Source: Brachionus manjavacas (lineage: Eukaryota > Rotifera > Eurotatoria > Ploima > Brachionidae). From it: DNA of 64,000 nucleotides. Of the stretch, positions 56,161 through 64,000 are shown piece by piece. The position numbers were made by a program, and so were the translations under genes. The stretch is from positions 1,550,001-1,614,000 of the forward strand of contig JAHQIY010000016.1 of NCBI GenBank assembly GCA_019054805.1, in the 5' to 3' direction. The number at the start of each line of letters is the position of its first letter. Position 1 is the first letter of the stretch. The notes under the pieces are model-generated. The model worked only from the letters and a program-made list of their open reading frames with translations, ran no database searches and was not told the DNA's origin.

Positions 56161-56300
56161 ATAAACCAACTTTCGGCGACAAAACATTAGAGCTGGTTAT
56201 ATCTGACAATCCTACTAAAGAATATACAATGCATATTGATAGTACTCTGGGCATCATTGCTAAAAACAGATTGTTCTCTGTTGAAATTATAATTTTTTAA
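56161..56300 (+). mobile_element. Possible LINE endonuclease-end fragment
   Basis: A frame reads FGDKTLELVISDNPTKEY followed by DSTLGIIAKNRLFSVE. This resembles the end of a LINE apurinic-like endonuclease (NTLDLVxTDDP...PPLG). The match is short and the fragment ends in stops, so confidence is low. Confidence 0.35.
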
Positions 56301-56640
56301 TAATTATTTATACCAGAAAATTGTAGGAAATCAAGAAGAATTAGGGTCCGAAATAGGAACCATAATCTAGGTAAAATTAAAGAAAAAATCTTCGAAAAAA
56401 ATTGAAAATAAGCCCTAATGGCTTAAGAAAATGTTTTAAAACTACTCTTTTTACATATAATATTTCAAAAAGTTTCGAGAGCTTGAATATGTTCAAAAAT
56501 ATATTTTAATTGACATCCTATTTTAAAAGCATTTTAAAATAAATCTCTTGATTCTGATATAAATACGATTGCTTTTTAATAAGATTTTAACTGAGAAACA
56601 TGATCGTCAATTTGTCCGTTTGAAAAAAAAATAGAAGTTC
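56301..56640. other. AT-rich spacer
   Basis: Nothing recognisable is present. Confidence 0.4.
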
Positions 56641-56815
56641 ACTATCACATATCCTATATATATGACAGAAAAGCATCAGATTCTTTGGTAAGAAGAAGAT
56701 TATTAGAAAAAAAACTCGAATCGAAATATGCGGTTCGAAAACCAAGATTAACAAAACCTCAAAAATTACATGTGACAGATGTTTACATAGATGAAGCTTC
56801 CCGAAAAAAAGAGGA
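56641..56815 (+). mobile_element. N-terminal fragment of a Tc1-type transposase
   Basis: The frame ASDSLVRRRLLEKKLESKYA, then VRKPRLTKPQKLHVTD, matches the second helix-turn-helix and linker of Tc1 transposases (STVRRRLxExGL...ARKPLLTKxH). It is cut at 56.82 kb by an inverted LINE tail. No catalytic domain follows that I can recognise. Confidence 0.6.
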
Positions 56816-56985
56816 AAGGTCTTATCTTATTTATTTAACTATTTTCTGTACTGAGCTAGAGCTCTTTAAGAATAAATTAAAAAAAAATAAAAATAAAAAT
56901 AGAGTTAATAAAATAAGATAAAATAAAAATAAAGTAAATAAGCTAAAAAAAAATGTAAAGAAAGTTTAAGAAGTATAAATTTTTT
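56816..56985 (-). mobile_element. LINE 3' tail inserted in the Tc1 fragment
   Basis: Read on the minus strand it follows the 3' UTR of the copy at 12.48-12.63 kb almost block by block: CATTTTTTTTTAGCTTATTT, TATCTTATTTTATTAACT, TTTTTTTTAATTTATTCT, AGAGCTCTAGCTCAG, TACAGAAAA and AAATAAATAA. It is a 5'-truncated insertion of the same family in the opposite orientation. Confidence 0.75.
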
Positions 56986-57471
56986 GATCTAACAAGCCAA
57001 AAAATTTTAAAGCCTGATCTAGTAAATTTAAAAAATAAAAAATTCGAAGTCCCGACTTGGACTTTATTATGGGGCTTTTTATATGGTCTATATGAATATT
57101 TCATATATATCAATAAACATCAAATAAACTTAAGATGTAATTCAAGACAATATGTAAATTTTCCTTGACATCAATAATTCCTCAAATTGACATCAGAGAA
57201 TTTGATGCGAATCAAACTGTCTTCAATTTTTTGTTAATAATGAAGGCTGATAGAAGCTATGTTATTATTTTGAAAATAAAAAAGGTAAGATTTGAGCTAC
57301 TCTTACAGTACACAACGCGAGTTTACGGTACCTAGTATCTTAATCTAGTAGTCAAGAAATTCGGAGTATTATTTAAAATTTAGAAATATTCGGACGATTA
57401 ATAAAAATAATAATGATTGCAAATTTATTAGAAATTAGAAATAAAAATATTATTTTGATTAGCTTAATTAA
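56986..57471. other. Spacer downstream of the FN3 gene
   Basis: It may include more transposon remains and the FN3 gene 3' UTR. No feature can be named. Confidence 0.4.
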
Positions 57472-58269
57472 TTAGAAACAAAAAATTTTAAAAAAAATTA
57501 TACAATAAATTTTTAAAGAAATTTTTATCAAAATCGATGAATTATTTGATTCTGCCTCATAAAAATAATTTACATATTTGCTTGAAGTTTTAAATTGGTC
57601 AGTTTTTTTGCACTTCTCTGCAGCCGGATATCGTTCTTTGTAGCATTTATAATCATTATAAGTGCTTACTCTCACTTCAAAATCTCTATTTAAATCATCA
57701 ATGATGCTAAAAGAAGTTTCCATTTCTTCATATTCACGACCTTTCGATTGATCTAAAAAACGTTTTTCAATCAAATAATAACATATATCTGGTGCATTTA
57801 TTATTGATGGTCTTTTCCAACTCACTTCTAAAGTATTTTTGCCACGATTAGCTACCAAATTTTGTGGTTCTCCTGGACTACCAAAGCAACTATATGATTC
57901 AATTACTGAAACATTGAAAATTTTATCAATATTTTTTATTTTGTAACCTATTGTCACATTATACAAGCTTAAAGGCTCTAATTTATCCAGAACGTAATTT
58001 TTGTAAGGAATAGTGGAATTATTTTCAATGCTAAAATTAAATTGCTTCTCGCTTATATTTGTTTCAGCTGTAATCACCAATTTGTCAAAACATTGTATAG
58101 TATATTCATACGCATTCGATTGATTAGTAGATATTTTTATAAAAATGTTGATTGTGTTCTCAACTACAATAGGGTCAAAGGTGTTCAAGAAAAATGAATT
58201 TTCCAAACATTCGGATCGAATTGATCCAATTTTAAGTAAAATTGCTAAGTAGATTTTTATTTTCAACAT
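57472..58269 (-). CDS. Secreted fibronectin type III-like protein
   Basis: A single exon encodes 265 residues. A signal peptide (about residues 1-18, ending SIRS-EC) is followed by two beta-sandwich modules. The second is a recognisable fibronectin type III domain, PGEPQNLVANRGKNTLEVSW to DLNRDFEVRVSTYN. The first is more eroded. Several N-glycosylation sequons are present. The C-terminus is a hydrophobic run rich in Ile and Phe, which could be a membrane anchor or GPI signal, so a cell-surface location is likely. I do not recognise the family, and the gene may have unseen exons further 3'. Confidence 0.7.
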   Translation of the reverse strand: MLKIKIYLAILLKIGSIRSECLENSFFLNTFDPIVVENTINIFIKISTNQSNAYEYTIQCFDKLVITAETNISEKQFNFSIENNSTIPYKNYVLDKLEPLSLYNVTIGYKIKNIDKIFNVSVIESYSCFGSPGEPQNLVANRGKNTLEVSWKRPSIINAPDICYYLIEKRFLDQSKGREYEEMETSFSIIDDLNRDFEVRVSTYNDYKCYKERYPAAEKCKKTDQFKTSSKYVNYFYEAESNNSSILIKISLKIYCIIFFKIFCF

Positions 58270-58501
58270 TTTTTAAAAGGCAAAATTTTATTTTCAATTT
58301 TTTTATAACTTTTTCTTATCTATTTTAATAAGAATATTAACATATTTAAAAAATTTCTTTATTTTTTCTATTAATGTTTCACAATACTAATCGCTATTTG
58401 ATTTTTAGCTTAAAAAATTTAAATTTTTTAAAACCCTTTATTAAATAAAACTTGGTATTGTTTTGAAGTTTTTTATTAGTAACAGATAATTAAAAATAGA
58501 A

Positions 58502-58732
58502 TTAATAAAAAATGCTTTTTTTCTTGGTGTAACAAAGGTTCTTTTTTTTAAAAAAATAGTCGAACTCTTGAGTAATACGTTGTTTTCGTTCCATCTCTTC
58601 CAATTCGCGTTCTAACTCTTCTTGTTTTCTTCTTTCTTCTAATTCCCGTTCCATCTCAGCCTTACGCCAATATTCCCATCTGCGATCTTCCTGAAGTCGA
58701 TCGGAACAATTCGATGATATTTCTAAGCCCAT
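58502..58732 (-). CDS. Small coiled-coil protein with N-myristoylation signal
   Basis: The predicted protein has 76 residues with start MGLEISSNC. Gly2 and Ser6 fit the N-myristoylation rule, and Cys9 is a possible palmitoylation site. A highly charged Glu/Arg helix follows (REDRRWEYW-like stretch to ELEEMERKQ). Codon use in the first 55 residues differs from the AT-rich flanks, which supports a real exon. The C-terminal KKKNLCYTKKK portion is low-complexity, so the true 3' end may be spliced differently. The function is unknown; a short membrane-attached scaffold is possible. Confidence 0.45.
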   Translation of the reverse strand: MGLEISSNCSDRLQEDRRWEYWRKAEMERELEERRKQEELERELEEMERKQRITQEFDYFFKKKNLCYTKKKSIFY

Positions 58733-59944
58733 TTCTAAAAAGTAATAAAATACTGTTTACTTTTATACTAAGCAATGATTTAATTATTAATCATTTAATA
58801 AGCATTTTTAAAGGAAATTATTGTAAAAAATAAAAGTAATTGTTCGGTAAACCGAGTATCCTCTAATTTCCCAAAAAATTCAAGAACTTGGGCGATAGCA
58901 ATTTTTACTGCAACGACAAACAAGGCGAATCGACAATTAAATAATTATTGATGTTTATGAGGAGTGAATGATTTTTTCAATTTAATTTGAAAAAATCAAT
59001 AAAAATTTTAATCACTAAAAATGAGTCACAAAAAAGTATATTAATTTGTCTCAGAAAAAAAATTCAAAATACTTGGAGACATGTTGAATTTTAAATAAAT
59101 GCTTAAAATTAAAGAAATTGAAAAATTGTTTCATATTTTTTACAGATTATTGGATTCTTTGTGGCATTTTATGAAAATAAATTATTTTAATATTTAAGGT
59201 GCTAAGCGCCTAAGAGAGAAACCTCTTTCGGAAAAATATTCATTATGTCATTGTTCATTTTAGAGATTGAATTGCGTAAATTCAAATATTTCCGAATTTG
59301 CGTAAATTAAACGACTTGACGTTATTTCTATCAATTAGAAGTGATTTTCTACAAACAAGTATTTTGTTGCCATTATTTTTTAAATAAATTGCAGATTGTC
59401 AAAAAATCCAGAATATTTTTCAAGTATTAATGATTTTTTTTTAATTTTCAAAATTAATGCAAGAGATTTTATCTGTTTGTTTTTATTCTAGAATTATTCA
59501 GTGCCATCAAATATTTGCTCTTTCTAGATTAAGATAAAATTTCAAGTAATGGAACAGAGAATTTATTTTTTGGGAACAAATTAATTTGAAAGCTTTGCTA
59601 GATAAATATTTTGATTACAATAGTTTGACGTTTCAAATAAGCACTTAAGTTAATTTAAAAATTGCTAAAATGTATTCTTATCGATACATTGAGAACATTA
59701 AATTATAAATAAATTTTCTTATTTATTTGAAACAAAAATAAACATCTAATATAAGTTTTTTTATTTTTAACCAAATAACATATGAAAAATAAAATAAAGA
59801 ATGTTTTATAAATTTTCTTAATAAAAATATTTGAAAAAAAGTTTGTTGGAATAAAAATTTAAATTATTAAAAAAATATGATTGTCCTTTTGTCAGTGCTG
59901 TAGAATCTTTTATTACAAGCAGAGCAGAATTTTTCATTTAAATA
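58733..59944. other. AT-rich spacer
   Basis: A small island at 59200-59235 holds two short hairpins (GGTGC-TAA-GCGCC and AGAG...CTCT). Otherwise no gene or element is seen. Confidence 0.45.
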
Positions 59945-60770
59945 TAATTAATAATAATAATAATAATATATATAAGCTACAGCAAGACTAGCTTGCGGAG
60001 GTGGCCTACTAGGAGGTCACCTATGGTAGCTCTTTGCACATTACACATAAAAATTTACTGCAAAAAGAAAAAACTGTTTAAATTTTTAGGTCAAAATAAT
60101 AATAATATAAGTTACAACAAGCTAAAAAAAAAAAAAAAAAAAACATTCATATACTACTTCACACTTTCATATGCTACATATACTACATCACCATTGCATT
60201 TGAATTTTAAATTAATCTTTTTCTTTTTTTCTATTTCTTTCTTTTTCTTTTCTTTCTTTTCCTTTTTTTCTTTTTTTCTATGCTAGACTTAGACCGATCC
60301 AATCAAGCAAATCAACCAGACCAATCTAGCTCCACAAAGACCACAATCAAGTTAACTCAAAATTCTTTTCTTTTGATCCGATTTTTTATAAATAAATGCT
60401 CCTATTCATGATTGTTGACTGGACATGAAGGTATCGTATCGGTTCTTGAACTTGTTGACCGAGTCGGCGTCTATGACTGTAGCTGGTAGGGCATTCCACT
60501 CGTTGACTATCCTGTTGGTGAATGTGTTTGCTCTTTGAAGACATTTGGTCGAGGCCTGGCCGGACAATCTTCTTGCATGACCTCTGATACCTCCGGCGGG
60601 TCCGGGTTGGGATAGTGAACTTGCGGGAACCGGGGGATTCACCCAGCTCACTTCGTTGATGCCTTTGGTGAGTTTGAACATCTGGATCAGGTCTCCACGT
60701 ACACGGCGCTCATGAAGGGGAGTTAGTCTAAGGACGGCAAGACGGTCTTCGTAGCGCCAGTTAAACATAT
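59945..60770 (-). mobile_element. CR1/L2-like LINE 3' end with duplicated microsatellite tail
   Basis: On the minus strand an open frame of 120 codons (60765-60406) reads YEDRLAVLRLTPLHERRVRG, DLIQMFKL, FTNRIVNEWNALPATVI and NKFKNRYDTFM, the typical C-terminus of CR1/L2/Jockey-group reverse transcriptase ORFs. A 3' UTR with a pyrimidine-rich tract follows. Two copies of a terminal motif (AGCTTGTTGTAACTTATATT at about 60123 and its variant near 59990) each run into (ATT)n. So two truncated copies are probably nested head to tail. No RT core remains. Confidence 0.72.
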
Positions 60771-62354
60771 TAATTAATTAAGACATATTATATTTTTCAA
60801 ATTAAAAGATTTTACTCTATAAATTCACTTGAAGAACTTGATTTATTTATTAAAGATTTAAATTAAAAAAATTTGAATTTAATCTCAATTTTCAGTCTGA
60901 TGAACTCCCATGTATGCAGTTTGTTTTGTTAAATGGGAGAAAGCAATAGGAGTAAGCGAAGTCAAAAAATAGGATTCATTTAATTAAAAAAAAGGGATAA
61001 TTTAAGTTTTTTTTGAAAAAAGCTTTAGTTTTTTTTAATATTAGACTAATGAATAAGGGGCAAAATTTCAATTGTTAAAGCCTAAAGCCCTTTGTTTTTT
61101 TTTTAAAAAAATTTGTAAAATTTTCACAATTTTGTACTGCACAATTTTGTGTTTTATTTTTGTCAGTGTCGATACGTTTTTTTAACTAATGTAAAAAAAT
61201 GAACACTATTAAATGTAAGAAATTTTATAAGATTTAAAATTAATTAAGATAGAAAGAAAAAAAATATTGTTAAATTTGTACTTTATTTATATTCATATAT
61301 ACTGAATTTTTAAATATATTGAATTTAAAATAATATTTTATTTAAATTTTTTTATTTTGACACCACAATTTTTAGATCGTTTGAAACGTCAAATCATAAT
61401 CATAAATGTCCATAGGGAACGGATTTTGTGTTTCATCAATATCAATCAATGATAGTGTCAAAACTCTCTATCATGATTTTCGAAGACAAAAAAGCAATTT
61501 GTTTGACTAACTATCTCAAGCAAGGAAAACAACAAAAAATCAAAAATTCCAAAGAACAAAAAGAAAACATTACACGAAACCTTTTTTCTAGCATAAAACT
61601 TTTAAAACTAAACAATTTTTTTTAAATTTATTTTATTCATATTTTTTTCAAATAAAAATATTAAGAGTTAGATAATAAAGTTATTTAAAGTTTTTATTTT
61701 TAGCTTCAATTTTTGAAATAAGTAAGATCTTAATTTTATGTTATATCTTAGTTAAAGCGTATAAATTAAATCAATGTAAGATCTTAAAATTATGCAAAAT
61801 ATTACATAAACTTAGGCAAGACTTAAAACCAAGATAAATGTAGAAAGTATGCAGTGTGTTTTTATTTTCTATTTAATATCAAAAAATAAAATAATACTTA
61901 ACATCAGCATTTTTGTCTTTTTTGTGCATGAAAATAACATAGATAATAATTTCATACCATTAGTTTATCCTTTAGTGCCTGACTTGATAAATTTTTTGTT
62001 TACCATCTGATAAGCATTAGCTTTTTTGTTTTTATAACTTGTATTTTTTTGACATCTATCATAGATTAAAAAAAGACTGAATTTTAAAAAAAGATAACCT
62101 TTAAATAATTTATTTAACATAATAATAATCAATAAAATAAATGAGTGAAAAAAAAATACTTTAAAAACTGTCCACTTTATTTTCGTTTTTCCCATACTAT
62201 CTTCACTAAGTTTAAAATCGGAATCCACAAACTTTCTAAAAAAAATAGACAAAGACAAAACAATAACAACAATAAGAAAGTCCGTCATATATATATGTAT
62301 ATTTTTGTTAAAATTTCCCTACCCGAATAACCTGATCTTTATACAAAAAAACTA
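60771..62354. other. AT-rich spacer
   Basis: A 7-bp-stem hairpin lies at 60905-60939. Short frames at about 61.4-61.6 and 62.0-62.3 kb lack coding character. The part nearest 62354 is probably 3' UTR of the next gene. Confidence 0.45.
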
Positions 62355-63497
62355 TTAATAGAATCTATTTCTATTGTAGTTGTTGGTACTGGCATTTTGA
62401 TCTAGCCTGTCTCGCTGTGAATTGACGGTAGGAATGCGATGATTGCTTCCATGCGAATGCTGGTATGGTTTGAAACGATTCGATTGACGCTCATCACGCT
62501 TATTAATAGGACTTATAAGAGGACTGCTAAGAAGTGGTCTTTTGTGCGGTGTGAAGTTTGTATCAGATTTAGCATCGTTTTTTCGCTCAATTCTGTTTAT
62601 TTTAGGACTTTTGGAAGGTGCTGGTTGACTGGTAACGCTCATTAAAGATGACATGGACTGAGATGAGCCCGGAGGACTAATGAGAACCTTTTTTTGATTA
62701 GGGTAGTATCCAGGTGGTGGCGGATGGTAAGGCATCTGCTGATAAGGATCAATCATTAGTTGATTTGGAGGCATGGGCACACCGGGAACGTTCATGGGTG
62801 GTGGTGGTGGAGGGATCATGTTCATGGGCGGCTGATACATCTGATAGGGCGGGGGAGGTGGTGGCGGAACCATCATTGGATTGTAGCCCGGAGGCTGAGC
62901 TTGGCCAAGTAGCATTGGCGGTTGATATACTTCGTCCTTGGTCGGTGTCCCAGGCCGGTTTGAGTCTTGATTCAGGTAGCTTTTTTGATAGTTAATGCCT
63001 GATGGGTTGTAATACTCATTTTGCTGCGAATATCCACTTGAATTTCCATTATTTACAAACTTTTGTAAAGAGTTGACTATAAATGAGAGATTTGAAGATG
63101 GAGAGGTGTTCTGGCCAGAGTTTGGAGCCGTTTCGTTTTGATTTGATGTTTTGTTGATAAATTTTGTCAAAAAGTCCAATGGACTGTTCGATGATTGAGA
63201 AGATTGGTCTGGATTTTCGTCACGGACCGGCGTATTCGACCGGTCTCGTTTCTTGGCATCATCTTTCTTTTGACGCCTCGGGTCCAGATTAACACGCACT
63301 TGATTCCTACTGCTCGAGCTTTGTGACACATTCATTGACGACGTTTGAGATGAATTCACTGACACATTTTGATCATCATCTGACATCTCCATATCCATGG
63401 TCTCTAAATTTTTGTTGGAAGTGGAAAATTTTGTTTCCATCAATTCGTCCAGACGCTTTTTTACGCCGTGTACTTTCATTCCATAGCTTCTGTATGC
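62355..63497 (-). CDS. Proline-rich nuclear protein, possibly RPRD-like (last exon only)
   Basis: The exon begins after an acceptor at 63498 and encodes about 380 residues to a stop at 62355; upstream exons lie outside the window. It starts AYRSYGMKVHGVKKRLDELM, a helix like the region just after the CTD-interacting domain of RPRD1/RPRD2. Ser/Asn-rich stretches, VNLDPRRQKK, long poly-Pro runs (PPPPPPPYQMYQPP) and a basic C-terminus (RDERQSNRFKPY) follow. RPRD proteins bind the phosphorylated C-terminal domain of RNA polymerase II. Low complexity makes the family call uncertain, and other Pro-rich mRNA-processing proteins are possible. Confidence 0.6.
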   Translation of the reverse strand, partial: AYRSYGMKVHGVKKRLDELMETKFSTSNKNLETMDMEMSDDDQNVSVNSSQTSSMNVSQSSSSRNQVRVNLDPRRQKKDDAKKRDRSNTPVRDENPDQSSQSSNSPLDFLTKFINKTSNQNETAPNSGQNTSPSSNLSFIVNSLQKFVNNGNSSGYSQQNEYYNPSGINYQKSYLNQDSNRPGTPTKDEVYQPPMLLGQAQPPGYNPMMVPPPPPPPYQMYQPPMNMIPPPPPPMNVPGVPMPPNQLMIDPYQQMPYHPPPPGYYPNQKKVLISPPGSSQSMSSLMSVTSQPAPSKSPKINRIERKNDAKSDTNFTPHKRPLLSSPLISPINKRDERQSNRFKPYQHSHGSNHRIPTVNSQRDRLDQNASTNNYNRNRFY

Positions 63498-64000
63498 CTA
63501 AAAAAGTTCAATATTTCACTTTAAGACTTTATTTTATTTTAAATAAATTTTAAAAAATTTATTTTATTTTTTTTGACAATTTTTGGATTGTTTATTTGTT
63601 TTAGAAAATTTTAATTCTTTTTTTTAAGTGATTAAATTTGGAGTTTAAAACAATTCATTTAATCTTATAATCTTGTAAAGCTTATTTAAAATGCAAGAAA
63701 TTTAAAAAATACAAGAAAAATGTCAAAAAATGTTACTCAATCTAAATTTTGATGCTAATAGATTTTATAGTAAGAGTAATACTGCATGTTTTAGCCCCAA
63801 GTTCTTCGACCATCAAAAAACTGTTTTAGTCTGTATATTTTTATTATTTAACATAGTTTCCTTAATTTCAATAATGAGCTATAATTTCTATTATTAATAT
63901 AAAGAGAAAAGATATCTCAAAGTAAATTAAAATTTCATGGGTGGTTCATGGGTACATGGAATTATCAAATTTATTTAGAAAGAATTAATAATTGAATTTT
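63498..64000. other. Intron or spacer at the window edge
   Basis: It lies upstream of the RPRD-like last exon, so it should be an intron. At over 500 bp it would be much longer than all other introns seen here. No exon is recognisable in it. Confidence 0.35.

Noticed and set aside
59993-60286. Plus-strand frame of about 97 codons starting MRRWPTRRSPM
   Set aside because: It lies antisense to a LINE 3' UTR and its later part is poly-Lys and poly-Phe from A and T runs.
60897-60942. Hammerhead-ribozyme-like core: CTGATGA, then a 7-bp stem, then GAAA
   Set aside because: Two unpaired bases separate CTGATGA from stem II, no proper stem III or cleavage-site pairing can be drawn, and flanks for stem I do not match. 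The hairpin itself is real, but the ribozyme is not supported.
61965-62330. Overlapping frames on both strands near 62.0-62.3 kb
   Set aside because: They have AT-driven Phe/Ile/Lys composition, no motif and no codon signal.
1-64000. LTR retrotransposons, Polintons or other virus-like elements, CRISPR arrays, rRNA
   Set aside because: I saw no integrase, protease, capsid or envelope signatures, no long terminal repeats, no regularly spaced repeats and no rRNA segments.

Overview
The window is nuclear DNA of an invertebrate animal. It carries Van Gogh-like, SPARC, sphingosine-1-phosphate lyase, Exo84, CREBL2, a nuclear receptor, a peptide GPCR, Ubc9, Listerin, TTC5, SIRT6 and OARD1 genes. Gaps between genes are extremely AT-rich. 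Every intron I could resolve is only about 45-82 bp, and many long conserved genes have no coding intron. This combination fits a compact, AT-rich lophotrochozoan genome; a monogonont rotifer of the Brachionus type is my best guess, but that is an inference and nothing in the window proves it.

Layout. 1-7.5 kb: a BTB-domain gene cut by the window edge (-), Van Gogh-like (-), phosphomevalonate kinase (+) and a five-exon SPARC (-). 7.5-13 kb: a gene-poor stretch with a tRNA-like relic and a cluster of truncated LINE 3' ends. 13.0-14.3 kb: a BEN-domain gene (+) that is strikingly GC-rich for its surroundings and has a clear TATA/initiator promoter. 14.6-19.5 kb: a transposon graveyard with an RTE-like LINE, a MULE transposase fragment, a Tc1/mariner-type MITE, a CR1/Jockey-like LINE and a Tc1 transposase relic. 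20-31.3 kb: S1P lyase (-), EXOC8, CREBL2 and a nuclear receptor (+), then a four-exon peptide-type GPCR (-). 31.3-36.3 kb: gene-poor. 36.3-54.5 kb: the gene-dense core, with a three-RRM protein (+), UBE2I (-), a serine protease (+), LTN1 and TTC5 (+), a second protease (-), SIRT6 (-) and OARD1 (-). 54.5-64 kb: more transposon relics, a fibronectin type III secreted protein, a small coiled-coil protein, a LINE 3' end, and the last exon of a proline-rich, probably RPRD-like, protein.

Functional links. SIRT6 and OARD1 lie head-to-tail 153 bp apart, and both belong to ADP-ribose biology. LTN1 and TTC5 are adjacent and both act at the ribosome. The two serine proteases are paralogues that share an unusual Asn at the S1-pocket position where trypsins have Asp. 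EXOC8 and CREBL2 are only 164 bp apart on the same strand.

The least explained signals are a GC-rich, multi-stem segment at about 23.56-23.72 kb, two near-perfect snap-back hairpins at 23.97 and 24.23 kb, and a LINE family whose 3' end is a conserved palindromic stem-loop repeated many times. I found no CRISPR array, no rRNA, no convincing functional tRNA, and no LTR or virus-like element.
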